64,000 bases of DNA from the NCBI GenBank assembly GCA_947331495.1, contig CAMZOI010000001.1, positions 1,178,001 through 1,242,000 of the forward strand, in the 5' to 3' direction. Source of the stretch: Erythrobacteraceae bacterium Alg239-R51 (GTDB taxonomy: Bacteria; Pseudomonadota; Alphaproteobacteria; Sphingomonadales; Sphingomonadaceae). The notes beneath the pieces were generated by a model. It was not told where the DNA came from. It was given only the letters and a program-made list of their open reading frames with translations, and did not search any database. The position numbers and the translations under genes are program-made. Below are positions 55,427-64,000 of the stretch, one piece after another (positions within the stretch are counted from its first letter, which is position 1; the number at the start of each line of letters is the position of its first letter).

Positions 55427-56404
55427 ATGAAATTGCTGAAACTCGTCCCCGACGATACCAACATCAAGTTCCTCAAATGGCGCATGCCGTTCTTCGTGGC
55501 CAGCCTGGTGCTGATCGCCGCCAGCTGGGCGCTCGTGTTCACGCAAGGGCTGAACTACGGCGTCGATTTCGCCGGCGGTCTGGAAGTGCGCGCCACTTTC
55601 GAACAGAGCGAGCAGGCGCCGATCGCCGAATTGCGCGACGACGTGGAGGCGCTAGGCTACGGTGCGCCGGTCGTCCAGCGGTTCGGCGACGACAACCAGG
55701 TCTCGATCCGCGTGCGCCTGCCCGACGATGTCGCGGCAGACAAGGAAGCCGCTCAGGAAGCGGCGAACGAGATCGTCGATACGCTGCAAGCCGAATATGA
55801 CGATTTCCGGCTCGACGGGAACGACAACGTGTCGGGCAAGGTCTCGGGTGAGTTTCGCCAGACCGCAATGATTGCGCTGCTCGCCGCAATGGGCGCTATC
55901 GCAATCTATATCTGGATCCGGTTCGAATGGCAGTTCGGCGTCGGCGCGCTGTTCGCGCTGTTCCACGACGTCAGCCTGACGCTGGGCATGTTTGCGCTGC
56001 TCCAGCTTGAATTCAGCCTGCAGATCATCGCTGCCATCCTGGCGATCATCGGCTATTCGCTCAACGACACGATCGTGGTTTACGACCGCATCCGCGAGAA
56101 TTTGAAGAAATATCGCAAGATGCCGCTGCCCGAACTGCTCGACCTGTCGGTGAACGAGACGCTGGCCCGCACGGTTATGACCTCGCTCACCCTGTTCGTT
56201 GCGCTGATGCCGTTGTTGCTGTTCGGCCCCGCCAGCCTGTTCGGCCTCGTAGCTGCGATCACGCTGGGCCTGTTCGTGGGTACCTACAGCTCGGTCTACA
56301 TGGCCGCGCCGATCCTGGTCTGGCTGGGCGTCGACAGCGACAGTTTCGTCCCCGAGGAATCGGTTGCCGAACAGCAGGAGAAGAAGGCGCGCGGCGTGGT
56401 CTGA
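55427..56404 (+). CDS. secF: Protein translocase subunit SecF
   Basis: A 325-residue partner of SecD: TM1, GVDFAGGLEVRATF, then five helices containing ALFHDVSLTLGMFALL and IGYSLNDTIVVYDRIREN, a conserved SecF signature. AAGGAGG lies 9 bp upstream of ATG 55427. The gene is 13 bp after secD and convergent with the glycosyltransferase (4 bp). Confidence 0.97.
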   Translation: MKLLKLVPDDTNIKFLKWRMPFFVASLVLIAASWALVFTQGLNYGVDFAGGLEVRATFEQSEQAPIAELRDDVEALGYGAPVVQRFGDDNQVSIRVRLPDDVAADKEAAQEAANEIVDTLQAEYDDFRLDGNDNVSGKVSGEFRQTAMIALLAAMGAIAIYIWIRFEWQFGVGALFALFHDVSLTLGMFALLQLEFSLQIIAAILAIIGYSLNDTIVVYDRIRENLKKYRKMPLPELLDLSVNETLARTVMTSLTLFVALMPLLLFGPASLFGLVAAITLGLFVGTYSSVYMAAPILVWLGVDSDSFVPEESVAEQQEKKARGVV

Positions 56405-56408
56405 CGCT

Positions 56409-57602
56409 TCAGGCGACAAGCCGGTCGTAATACGCCGCCAAAGCCTGCCCGTTTGCTTTCCAGCTGAACTCCGTAACGCTCGCCGACACCTTGGCCGGAT
56501 CGCTCGGCCGGTCGAGCACCAGCCTGATCCCGTCGCGTACGGCGCGGGCCGTTCCCGCCACGATGACACCGGCTTCGGGTCCGCGCACGAGCTCGCGTGC
56601 CCCGCCGACATCCGTGATGACGATCGGCGTGCCGCAGGCCAGCGCTTCTACCCAGGCATTCGCCAGCCCCTCGCTCGCCGATGGCAGCACCATCGCACTG
56701 GCGGCGCTGTACAGGGGGGGAAGCATTTCAGGGTCGACAGCGCCGAGGAAATGGACCCGGTCCGAGACGCCGATTTCCTTCGCCAGAGCGCGCAGGCTGG
56801 CCTCCCGATCGCCTTTACCGACCAATGCGAGGCGCGCATCGGGCAAGTCTGCCAGCGCCTTGATCGCCAGCGCCTGGCCCTTGCGCTCGATCAGCGCGCC
56901 GACGCTGAGCAAGAGCGTCTCGCGGGCGTCGAGCGGAATGCCGAATGTTTCGCGCACCCGCGCCCGCAGTCCGACATGATCGAGCGGACGGAAGAGGTCG
57001 CGGTCGATACCGGTGTAATGGACCGCGATCTTGTCGCGATCGAGGCCGAGCGTGGTCATATCGTCCTTCAGCGCCTCGCATACTGCGAGCATCCCCGCCG
57101 ACTTCCGTGACGTTTCGCGCAAGGCCTCGCGCCCGTAGCTGCGCGCCCCCCAGTGGTGAATATCGGCGCCGCGCGCCTTAACGGTGAAGGGTAGGCCAAG
57201 CGCCTTGGCAATGCGCATGGCAGCTGGACCGTCCGGATAGAAGAACTGTGCGTCGATCAGGTCAAACGGCGTTCGAGCATGGAGACGCCGGGCGAGGGGG
57301 AGGACAGCGCGAGCGATAAGCTTCGGATTGAACCTGCCGCCGACCTTGGGAAGCAGGCGAAAACTCGGTCGATGGACGTCGAAGCCGAATTCCCGCGTGT
57401 CCTGCGCGGCTTCGGCAAGCTTGCGGTAGCGCCCGAAGATCACCGGGGGCAGACCGATGGGGTTGATGGCGGTGACGTCCCACTGCGTTTCCTGCTGGAG
57501 GGCTTGCAGAGAACGAGCGACGAAGATGCCGAAACGCGGATTGGCCGAATTGGGAAACAGAGTCGAAAGCGACAGGACCCGGCGCGTCTTTGCGGGTGTC
57601 AC
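56409..57602 (-). CDS. Glycosyltransferase family 4 protein
   Basis: A 397-residue GT-B enzyme: N-terminal acceptor domain (LSLSTLFPNSANPRFGIFVARSLQ; KARGADIHHWG) and C-terminal nucleotide-sugar domain with LLSVGALIERKGQ, ALVGKGDREASLRALA and VLPSASEGLANAWVEALACGTPIV (EX7E motif). It transfers a sugar from an activated donor, probably for cell-surface polysaccharide; the donor is unknown. The start is GTG 57602, overlapping the regulator stop (GTGA); a much longer open frame upstream lies within the regulator gene in another frame and is not used. Confidence 0.85.
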   Translation of the reverse strand: MTPAKTRRVLSLSTLFPNSANPRFGIFVARSLQALQQETQWDVTAINPIGLPPVIFGRYRKLAEAAQDTREFGFDVHRPSFRLLPKVGGRFNPKLIARAVLPLARRLHARTPFDLIDAQFFYPDGPAAMRIAKALGLPFTVKARGADIHHWGARSYGREALRETSRKSAGMLAVCEALKDDMTTLGLDRDKIAVHYTGIDRDLFRPLDHVGLRARVRETFGIPLDARETLLLSVGALIERKGQALAIKALADLPDARLALVGKGDREASLRALAKEIGVSDRVHFLGAVDPEMLPPLYSAASAMVLPSASEGLANAWVEALACGTPIVITDVGGARELVRGPEAGVIVAGTARAVRDGIRLVLDRPSDPAKVSASVTEFSWKANGQALAAYYDRLVA

Positions 57603-58171
57603 AATTTGCGGACCAGCATTTCGGCGACTGCCAGCCAGGCGGGGGATTTGATCACGTCCTGCTTCTGGCCTTGCCCCGGCGGCAGCACGCCGAGCAGGTC
57701 GCCCTGCCGGTCGATAAGGCGCCCGAAGGCGTAGCGCCCGCCCTTCTTCGGCACCAGCACGTCGCGATTGATCGCGCGGGCGGAATCGGCCGGATCGAGC
57801 TGGCGCAGCCATAGCTGGTCGCCCGGGCGGTATTCGCCGTGCGGATAGTCGACGGCCAGCACGACCAGCGCCCCCTCGCTGCCGAGATCGGTGGCGAGAA
57901 TTGCATCCTTCGTATCCGATAGCGCTTCGGCCCCGGTCCGCGCGAGCGTGGCGATCACCTGCGGATGGCCGGCCTTTTCGGAGCGGACCAGCATTTCGGG
58001 ATCGATGTCGAGCGCGGTGGCAATGCGGTCCATCCATTTGATCGACAGATTGCGCATGCCGGTCTCCAGCCTGCCGATCGTCTGCGCCGTTGTCGGCGGG
58101 TCGCAGGCTTCGGCGAGCTCTGCCAGCGTCAATCCCTTCTCCTTCCGAATGTCGCGGATGCGATTGATCAT
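57599..58171 (-). CDS. Helix-turn-helix regulator with S24/LexA-like C-terminal domain
   Basis: 190 residues: XRE-type helix-turn-helix (INRIRDIRKEKGLTLAELAEAC, QTIGRLETGMRNLSIKWMDRIA) and a C-terminal beta-rich domain (GALVVLAVDYPHGEYRPGDQLWLRQ, LVPKKGGRYAFGRLID) with the shape of the S24/LexA peptidase fold but no obvious Ser/Lys catalytic pair. It is probably a repressor sensing a small molecule. It overlaps the glycosyltransferase by 4 bp. Confidence 0.8.
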   Translation of the reverse strand: MINRIRDIRKEKGLTLAELAEACDPPTTAQTIGRLETGMRNLSIKWMDRIATALDIDPEMLVRSEKAGHPQVIATLARTGAEALSDTKDAILATDLGSEGALVVLAVDYPHGEYRPGDQLWLRQLDPADSARAINRDVLVPKKGGRYAFGRLIDRQGDLLGVLPPGQGQKQDVIKSPAWLAVAEMLVRKL

Positions 58172-58263
58172 TTCATGGCTCCGTCTAACCGAATTGGTTT
58201 TTATGGCTTTCCTACACGAACCGAAATTTTGCAAGACCCGGTCATGCCAACAGGAGAATCGTG

Positions 58264-58740
58264 ATGCAACGCAGACTGGTCGAACGCGAACTGACGAGCG
58301 AGGGCCCGCGCCGGGGCGACGGGGTCGGGAAACGAAAACGCAGCGTGACAGTCAATCTCGCGGAATCGCCGCTGACCTGGCTCCACGCGCGTGGCCATCT
58401 GACCGACCGGCAAATCGACGCGGGCGAACGTCTGCGCGCGGATTACGAGCGTGCGCAACTGGGGCCCAGCGTGACCATGCGCTGGGATCCGGTGCGCGTC
58501 GATTGCGCCGGTTCCAGCGGCATGACGTCAACCGAAAGACAGATCGCCGCCAAAACACGCTTCGACGGAGCGATTGCCGAAGCCGGACCGGGGTTAGACG
58601 ACATCCTCTGGCGCGTGGCTTGCGCGGGCGAGGGGCTGCCTGATGCTGAACGCGCGCTGGAATGGCCCGCGCGCAGTGGCAAGCTCGTGCTGAAGCTGGC
58701 GCTCGACCGGGTGGCCGATTACTATCGCTTGCCGGGTTGA
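58264..58740 (+). CDS. DUF6456 domain protein
   Basis: 158 residues: an N-terminal Arg-rich stretch (MQRRLVERELTSEGPRR), VNLAESPLTWLHARGHLTDRQIDAGERLRADYERAQLGPSVTMRWD and the C-terminal LDDILWRVACAGEGLPDAERALEWPARSGKLVLKLALDRVADYY, the DUF6456 pattern of sphingomonads and rhizobia. It looks like a helical DNA-binding-type protein. ATG 58264 has AGGAGA upstream; GTG 58261 is in frame. Confidence 0.82.
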   Translation: MQRRLVERELTSEGPRRGDGVGKRKRSVTVNLAESPLTWLHARGHLTDRQIDAGERLRADYERAQLGPSVTMRWDPVRVDCAGSSGMTSTERQIAAKTRFDGAIAEAGPGLDDILWRVACAGEGLPDAERALEWPARSGKLVLKLALDRVADYYRLPG

Positions 58741-58864
58741 ACCGACATGATCCGGGCGAGGGTTTACGTTAGTTTTCAGGCGGTTACCGCAAAGCAACTT
58801 TTCCGCTCCAGGACAGTGTCAACTGTGTCAACACCCCCCGCTCGCAGAACGGGTCCTGCTCTCG

Positions 58865-59431
58865 TCAAAGCGAGGATCGCACGCGATCCTGCAGGACGGG
58901 GATAACCTCTTGCTCGAACCACGGGTTCTTGCGCATCCAGATGGTCGAGCGCCAGGCAGGGTGGGGCAAGGGCATGAAACGCGGGAGGAACTCGCCGAAG
59001 CGGCGCACGCGTTCGGTCATGGAAAGCTTGCGGCTCGCGGGCAGATAATGCGCTTGCGCATAGGTGCCGACAAGCAGAGTCAGCCGGTCTTCGGGCAGGG
59101 TGTCGAGCACCCGGTCGTGCCATTGCGGCGCGCATTCCTTGCGCGGCGGCTTGTCCCCGCCGCTCGCCTTGCCCGGATAGCAGAACCCCATCGGCACTAG
59201 CGCGACGCGGGCCGGATCATACATCTGGTCTTTCGACAGGCCGGTCCATTCGCGCAGACGATCGCCGCTGGCATCGTCCCACGGAATGCCGCTTTCATGG
59301 ACCTTCGAGCCCGGCGCCTGCCCGATTATGAGAAGTCGCGCGGTGGAGGAGAAGGAAACCACCGGGCGCACGCCATGCGGCAGGTGCCTCTCGCACAGGC
59401 GGCAGGCAGCGATCTCGGCCTGGAGGCTCAC
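58865..59431 (-). CDS. Uracil-DNA glycosylase family protein, Fe-S type
   Basis: A 188-residue protein of the UDG superfamily: Cys10/Cys13 (CRLC) and later FCYPGK and KECAPQW provide four cysteines for an iron-sulfur cluster as in families 4/5. Motif 1 is LIIGQAPGSKVHESGIPWDD, and the late motif is PLPHPAWRST (His of motif 2). It removes uracil or related bases from DNA. The motif HPAW differs from HPS of classical family 4. Its start overlaps the ABC-F stop (59428-59431, ATGA). Confidence 0.85.
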   Translation of the reverse strand: MSLQAEIAACRLCERHLPHGVRPVVSFSSTARLLIIGQAPGSKVHESGIPWDDASGDRLREWTGLSKDQMYDPARVALVPMGFCYPGKASGGDKPPRKECAPQWHDRVLDTLPEDRLTLLVGTYAQAHYLPASRKLSMTERVRRFGEFLPRFMPLPHPAWRSTIWMRKNPWFEQEVIPVLQDRVRSSL

Positions 59432-61236
59432 CCTTCGACCGCTTCGGCGAGCTCGAGCCAGCGCTCTTCCGCCGCGTCCTTCTCGGCCCGCGCGTTCTCG
59501 ATACCCTTCGAGATATTGGCGAATTTCTGGGGGTCGGAGGTATAGAGATCGGGGTCGGAGAGAATGGTCTCGCCCTTGGCGATCGCCGCTTCCAGCTCTT
59601 CGATCCGTGCGGGCAGCAATTCGTAGTCGCGCTGGTCCTTGTAGGACAGCTTGCCCGATTTCGAAGTCTGGGAAGACGGGGGAGGAGGGGGCTTCGGCGC
59701 AGTCTTTTCCGCCTTCGCCCTGCGTTCTTCGGGCTGGCGGCGCTTCTTTTCCCAGTCCTCGTATCCGCCGGCAACGACATCGACCTTGCCGCTTCCATCG
59801 AGGCCGAGCGTCAGTGTCACCGTCCGGTCGAGAAAGTCGCGGTCATGGCTCACGATCAGCACGGTGCCCTCGTAGTCGGCGATGACTTCCTGCAGCAGGT
59901 CGAGCGTTTCGAGGTCCAGATCGTTGGTCGGCTCGTCGAGTACCAAGAGGTTCGAGGCCTTCGCGAATTCTCGCGCAAGCAACAGTCGCGAGCGCTCGCC
60001 GCCCGACAATACGCCAACCTTCATGTCGACAATCCGGGGGGCGAACAGGAAGTCTTTCAGATGTGCCTGAACATGCTTGCGATTGCCTCGCACGTCGATC
60101 CAGTCGCCGCCCTCGGCCAGCACCTCCCGCACCGTCTTGTCGGGGGTAAGCAACTGGCGCTGCTGGTCGATCATCACGCCGGTCAGCTTGTTCGAGATGT
60201 CGACGCTGCCGCTATCGGGCTCGAGCTCGCCGGTCAGCATCTTGAGCAGGGTCGTCTTGCCTGCACCATTCGCCCCGACGATGCCGATCCGGTCCCCTCT
60301 CTGGATGCGCAGGGAGAACGGCTTGACGATAGTGCGGCCGTCATAGGCCTTGGTGATGTTCTCGGCGACGATGACCGATTTCGACTTGAAGTCCTCCTCG
60401 GTCGCCAGCTTCAGCTTGGCGGTACCCGACGCTGAAATCATCGAGGCGCGCTGCGCTCGCATCTGCCACAGTTTCTCGAGCCGACCCTGGTTGCGCTTGC
60501 GCCGTGCGGTGACCCCGCGTTCGAGCCAGTGCGCCTCGAGCTTCAACCTGGCGTCGAGCTTTTCCGCCGCGCGTGCTTCTTCGGCATAGACCTGTTCTTC
60601 CCACGCTTCATAGCCGCCGAAGCCGACCTCCTTGCGCCGCAATTCACCGCGGTCGAGCCACAGCGTCGCGCGGGTCAGGCGCTTGAGGAATGTGCGGTCG
60701 TGGCTGATGACCAGGAACGCGCCCTTGTAGCGATCGAGCCAGCTTTCGAGCCAGTCGATCGCCGACAGGTCGAGATGGTTGGTCGGCTCGTCCATCAGCA
60801 GCAGGTCGGGATCCTGCGCCAAAGCGCGGGCTATCGCCGCGCGGCGCTTCTCGCCCCCGCTTGCGCCGCCGGTTTCGCGGCTCATGTCGATGCCCAATTG
60901 ACCCGCGATCGCCTCGACCTCGTGTTCGAGCGGAGCATGGGTGCCATCGAGCGCCCAGTCCATCAGCGTTGCATGGCCCGAAAGGTCGGGATCCTGTTCG
61001 AGCAGGACAATCCGCATTCCAGGCTTGGCCTTGCGCTGCCCGGCATCGGTATCGATCTGCCCATCGATCATGCGGAACAAGGTGGTCTTTCCAACCCCGT
61101 TGCGCCCGATCAGTGCCAACCGGTCCCGCGGGCCGATATGCAGGTCGAGCGGGGCGTGATCCGGTCCGCCGAACAGCCACTTGCCGCCCTGTTGCAGGGC
61201 CATGCCTTCAAGGCTGAGGATGGGTGGCTGTGCCAT
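59428..61236 (-). CDS. uup: ABC-F family ATPase, Uup type
   Basis: A 602-residue ABC-F protein: Walker A GRNGVGKTT and GANGAGKTT, signatures SGGEKRRAAIARALA and LSGGERSRLLLAREFA, Walker B DEPTNHLD / DEPTNDLD, and a charged C-terminal coiled coil (about 540-602). Uup binds ribosomes or branched DNA and limits transposon excision. No membrane domain is present. The downstream UDG gene overlaps by 4 bp, so a genome-maintenance pair is plausible. Confidence 0.9.
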   Translation of the reverse strand: MAQPPILSLEGMALQQGGKWLFGGPDHAPLDLHIGPRDRLALIGRNGVGKTTLFRMIDGQIDTDAGQRKAKPGMRIVLLEQDPDLSGHATLMDWALDGTHAPLEHEVEAIAGQLGIDMSRETGGASGGEKRRAAIARALAQDPDLLLMDEPTNHLDLSAIDWLESWLDRYKGAFLVISHDRTFLKRLTRATLWLDRGELRRKEVGFGGYEAWEEQVYAEEARAAEKLDARLKLEAHWLERGVTARRKRNQGRLEKLWQMRAQRASMISASGTAKLKLATEEDFKSKSVIVAENITKAYDGRTIVKPFSLRIQRGDRIGIVGANGAGKTTLLKMLTGELEPDSGSVDISNKLTGVMIDQQRQLLTPDKTVREVLAEGGDWIDVRGNRKHVQAHLKDFLFAPRIVDMKVGVLSGGERSRLLLAREFAKASNLLVLDEPTNDLDLETLDLLQEVIADYEGTVLIVSHDRDFLDRTVTLTLGLDGSGKVDVVAGGYEDWEKKRRQPEERRAKAEKTAPKPPPPPSSQTSKSGKLSYKDQRDYELLPARIEELEAAIAKGETILSDPDLYTSDPQKFANISKGIENARAEKDAAEERWLELAEAVEG

Positions 61237-61278
61237 AGGCCGCGCGAAGTAGGGGTGCGCGGCGTCGGTCGCAAGCGT

Positions 61279-62841
61279 CTAGCGCGTTCCTCGCTGATCT
61301 TCGACCATTCGAGCGACATCGGCGAGCAGGGCGGGTGCGTCATAGACGATGCCGTCCTTGATGGTCCAGCGCACGCCGCCAACCTGCTCGATCGCGCCGG
61401 TCTCGTAGTTCAGCTTCGTGTGGCCGGTGCCATAGAGCAATTTGAGATTGTCGAGCGGATTGCCTGGCACGATCACAAGGTCCGCCAGCTTGCCGACCTG
61501 CACCGTGCCCATGGGCGGTTCCTCGCCGCGCGCATCGTAAATCTCCTGCGCTCCGGCGATGGTGGCAGCGCGAATGACCTCGAGCGAGCTCAGGCCAGCT
61601 TCGCGCAGCATCTCGAGCTCGCCGACATAGGCAAACCCCCAGGTCTGGTAGATATAGCCGGGGTCCGAGCCTGCCGTGACCCGGCCGCCGCGGCGGTGGA
61701 ACTCGGCCGTCAGATCGAACCAGTAGCGGTAGAAGTTCCGCCAGGCGACCTCGTCCTCTGTGGTCCAGTCCTTGTAATAGCTGCCGTGATTGGTGGCGCT
61801 GGGCGCATAGAAATCCATCAGCGCCGGCAGTGTGTAGCGAGCGTGCCAGTCGCGAGTCCGGGCTGCCATGACGTCGCGGCTGGCGGAATAGATATTGAAG
61901 GTCGGGCTCAGCGTGACACCGCTCTCGACGAGGAAATCGATATATTCGTCCCAGTCCTCGCTGCCCGGTTCGACCACCTGGTCGGCCAGCCGCGCGACCC
62001 AGCCGAAGCGCGATTGCTCGTCGAAATAGTTGTAGCCGGCGGGATAGCGAACCAGCGCACCATCGCTCAACAGGCTCTCGAAATGACCGTAGAAATGTGT
62101 GATGCCGTCCACCCCCAGTTCTACTGCCTTGCGCGCATTGACCCGCTGCACACCGGGCTGGGCGAGGTGGGCGACGCTGCCCATCTGCTGTTTGTCTGCT
62201 TCGTCCAGAGCGGCTTCGAGAACCTCCGGGCCGGTCGAGTTGAAGAACTTGATTCCCCAATACCCCTGCGACTTGGCCCAGCGCACCCATTCCCGCGCTT
62301 CCGCTTCGTTCGATGGCGTATCGCGACCCCATTTGTCGCCGAACGCGGCATAGGGAAACAGGCGCGGCGCGGTGATGCTGTTGGCGGCGCTTCGGCGGGT
62401 ATCGGAGAGATCGGCCTGGTCGGCTCCCCAGTAGAACGAGACGCCCCGAACGCTGGTGACGCCGTGGGCAAGCCAGAGCTTGTAGCCATAGGATGACTGC
62501 GCGGCCTTCGCCGGGTCGCCATTGTGACCATGCGTGTCGACGAAGCCGGGCAGCACGGTCATGCCGCCGGCATCGATTACCCGCGAGGCGGAATCGCGGG
62601 TCGCCGCATTCCCGGCGGACGGCACGATCTTCGCGATCCGGTTGCCCTCGATCACGATATCGAGCGGGCCTGCGGGCGGGGCACCTGACCCTTCGACGAC
62701 ATTGGCGTTGTGAATAACCAGCGTCGGATAGGGGCCATCGCCCTCGGTGCGATCGGGCACGGGCTGCATGTCCGCTTGCGCCAGCGTGATCGACGACCAG
62801 GCAAGAGCGAATATCGCGATAGGCAGTTTCAGCAGGTGCAT
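61279..62841 (-). CDS. Exported amidohydrolase family protein
   Basis: A 520-residue periplasmic enzyme. Signal peptide MHLLKLPIAIFALAWSSITLAQA, then a beta sandwich (LVIHNANVVEGSG), the metal motif GFVDTHGHNGDP (His-x-His), GVDGITHFYGH, a second His/Asp region (VTAGSDPGYIYQTWG) and a closing APALLADVARMVEDQRG. It resembles secreted amidohydrolases of the imidazolonepropionase/prolidase-like group. GGGGGA lies upstream of ATG 62841. The substrate is unknown. Confidence 0.87.
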   Translation of the reverse strand: MHLLKLPIAIFALAWSSITLAQADMQPVPDRTEGDGPYPTLVIHNANVVEGSGAPPAGPLDIVIEGNRIAKIVPSAGNAATRDSASRVIDAGGMTVLPGFVDTHGHNGDPAKAAQSSYGYKLWLAHGVTSVRGVSFYWGADQADLSDTRRSAANSITAPRLFPYAAFGDKWGRDTPSNEAEAREWVRWAKSQGYWGIKFFNSTGPEVLEAALDEADKQQMGSVAHLAQPGVQRVNARKAVELGVDGITHFYGHFESLLSDGALVRYPAGYNYFDEQSRFGWVARLADQVVEPGSEDWDEYIDFLVESGVTLSPTFNIYSASRDVMAARTRDWHARYTLPALMDFYAPSATNHGSYYKDWTTEDEVAWRNFYRYWFDLTAEFHRRGGRVTAGSDPGYIYQTWGFAYVGELEMLREAGLSSLEVIRAATIAGAQEIYDARGEEPPMGTVQVGKLADLVIVPGNPLDNLKLLYGTGHTKLNYETGAIEQVGGVRWTIKDGIVYDAPALLADVARMVEDQRGTR

Positions 62842-62972
62842 CTCGTCCCCCTTTTCGGCAGGGTTCCTATCGCCGCCCGGCCCGGCTGTGAAGCGCTTGC
62901 GGAACGGGCGGTTCAGATGCACGAAAGCGAAACAAGGCGATGTTCGACCCGAAGCCAAGGAGTTTTTTGCTT

Positions 62973-63689
62973 ATGAAGGCCTACTTTGTTCCCGCTCTCG
63001 CCGCAGCGGTCGGTGCGACACCGCTCTCTGCCGCCGAAGTCCAGATCGCCGCCCAGGGTCCGGTCGTCGAACTGACCGTCATCGAACAAGTGGAAGCCGA
63101 TCCGGATCTCGTGACCGTCGGCGCGGGGGTTACGACCGAGGCGCCGACGGCGGTAGAAGCGTTGCGCCAGAATTCGATGGAAATGCGCAAGGTCATCGAG
63201 CGCATAAAGTCGCTCGGCATACCCGAACGCGATATCCAGACGACGGGCATCAATCTCAGCGCGCGCTACGACTACGATGATCGCACGCGCCAGCAGGTCT
63301 TTCGCGGCTACCAGGCCAGCAATCGCGTCAGCATCGAACTGCGCAACATCGAGGAGACCGGTCAGGTGCTCGACGCGCTCGTGGTGGCCGGGGCCACCGA
63401 TCTCGACGGCCCGCGATTCAGCCTTGAGGATGATGCGGCAGCGAAGGCTTCGGCACGCCGGAACGCCATGGAGCGGGCTCGAGACCAGGCTCTCGAATAC
63501 TCCCGACTGGCGGGATATTCCGGGCTGCGGCTGCTCGAAGTGAACGAAACGATATCCGGACGATCCCTTCCGATGCCGCAGTTCCGCGCCGCCGCGATGG
63601 ATGTCGCGGAAAGCGGGTCCGCACCGGTTCAGCCGGGACGGGTCAGCACTTCCGTCAATGTCACCGTCAAATACGAGATGACCCGCTGA
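62973..63689 (+). CDS. SIMPL domain-containing exported protein
   Basis: 238 residues: a signal peptide (MKAYFVPALAAAVGATPLSAAE) and a SIMPL/DUF541 domain (TVIEQVEADPDLVTVGAGVTTEA, IKSLGIPERDIQTTGINLSARYDYDD, GYQASNRVSIELRN, AGATDLDGPRFSLEDDAAAKASARRNAMERAR). These periplasmic or outer-membrane proteins form oligomers and are linked to stress tolerance; the function is unsettled. AAGGAG lies 10 bp upstream of ATG 62973. Confidence 0.9.
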   Translation: MKAYFVPALAAAVGATPLSAAEVQIAAQGPVVELTVIEQVEADPDLVTVGAGVTTEAPTAVEALRQNSMEMRKVIERIKSLGIPERDIQTTGINLSARYDYDDRTRQQVFRGYQASNRVSIELRNIEETGQVLDALVVAGATDLDGPRFSLEDDAAAKASARRNAMERARDQALEYSRLAGYSGLRLLEVNETISGRSLPMPQFRAAAMDVAESGSAPVQPGRVSTSVNVTVKYEMTR

Positions 63690-63763
63690 GAGCGTTGCTT
63701 AACCCCGATCCGCTTGAATATTCACACCTTGTTCAATGGGTCGGGGATAGGCATCATCGCATC

Positions 63764-64000
63764 ATGAAAAACCTGCTCGCCGCTTTTCTTGTCCTCGGTC
63801 TGACTGCCCCTCCGATGGTTGCTGCCGCGCAGTCGCGCTCCGATCAGGGCGAGGCGCGCAAGGAGATGCGCGCTGGGAACGTGCTTCCCCTGCGCAAGAT
63901 CGAAGCGCGTATCCTGCCGATGATGCAGGACGCCGAATATCTCGGTCCCGCATACGACTCGACCGCCATGGCCTACCGGCTCAAATTCATTCGTGACGGG
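63764..64000 (+). CDS. Exported hypothetical protein (PepSY-like start), 3' part outside window
   Basis: 79 codons are present from ATG 63764: signal peptide MKNLLAAFLVLGLTAPPMVAAAQ, then QGEARKEMRAGNVLPLRKIEARILPMM and TAMAYRLKFIRDG. The layout (short exported protein with YRLKFIRDG.. at the strand after a helix) resembles PepSY-type proteins that in sphingomonads often precede a two-component system. The frame continues past the right edge. Confidence 0.65.
   Translation, partial: MKNLLAAFLVLGLTAPPMVAAAQSRSDQGEARKEMRAGNVLPLRKIEARILPMMQDAEYLGPAYDSTAMAYRLKFIRDG

Noticed and set aside
56409-58037. A longer 542-residue version of the glycosyltransferase
   Set aside because: The first 145 residues are Arg/Ala-rich out-of-frame translation of the regulator gene; the GT-B fold starts at GTG 57602.

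Overview
The window looks like a 64 kb piece of chromosome from a Sphingomonadales alphaproteobacterium, most likely an Erythrobacteraceae member (Erythrobacter/Qipengyuania/Altererythrobacter type). Reasons: high GC with few intergenic gaps, class I lysyl-tRNA synthetase, a WalW-type deacetylase next to a sphingomonad-type histidine kinase, DUF6456, DUF6491 and CC0125/CC1285-type lipoproteins, and a tRNA-Pro/yajC/secDF block. Assignment below the order is a guess from gene content.

Left part (1-25.4 kb), ordinary core genome: 3' part of sixA, a DinG-type helicase, lysK, a prolyl-hydroxylase-like dioxygenase, an RcnB-like Arg-rich protein with 39-bp internal repeats, a PNPOx-like flavoprotein, a HAD phosphatase, acylphosphatase and FKBP isomerase, a membrane-anchored endonuclease/exonuclease/phosphatase protein, ettA, an L,D-transpeptidase lipoprotein, a MATE exporter, two tRNAs, the WalW/histidine-kinase pair, an Lrp regulator, csaA, aroQ-accB-accC, a GTA-type holin, a serralysin-like M10 protease and a small lipoprotein.

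Middle part (25.58-53.21 kb), accessory: a 24-bp perfect direct repeat of the 3' end of tRNA-Pro(GGG) occurs at 25579-25602 and inside the intact tRNA at 53189-53212. Just inside each copy lie an AAAACCNCGGTTTT palindrome and GTGCACA motifs repeated every 12 bp. Joined as a circle, the two ends give a symmetric attP-like site, so the 27.6 kb between them reads as a tRNA-integrated genomic island. No integrase is visible, so it is probably immobilised. The left flank of the island is decayed (kinase remnant, two transposase remnants). Its main cargo is a seven-gene minus-strand operon, glgE-treS/mak-glgB-glgX-treZ-malQ-treY (47273 to 30507), in which all six junctions are 4-bp ATGA overlaps. 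Together these enzymes can turn trehalose into maltose-1-phosphate and branched alpha-glucan and back into trehalose, without glgC/glgA in the window. The rest of the cargo is a DUF2934 protein, a membrane-anchored cytochrome c, a degQ-like protease with a response regulator/sensor kinase pair, and envelope lipoproteins.

Right part (53.2-64 kb), core again: tRNA-Pro(GGG), yajC-secD-secF, an HTH/S24-like regulator overlapping a glycosyltransferase, DUF6456, an iron-sulfur-type uracil-DNA glycosylase overlapping an ABC-F ATPase, an exported amidohydrolase, a SIMPL-domain protein and the start of an exported protein. Starts were chosen from start codons, Shine-Dalgarno spacing, signal peptides and family alignments recalled from memory; no database search was run.
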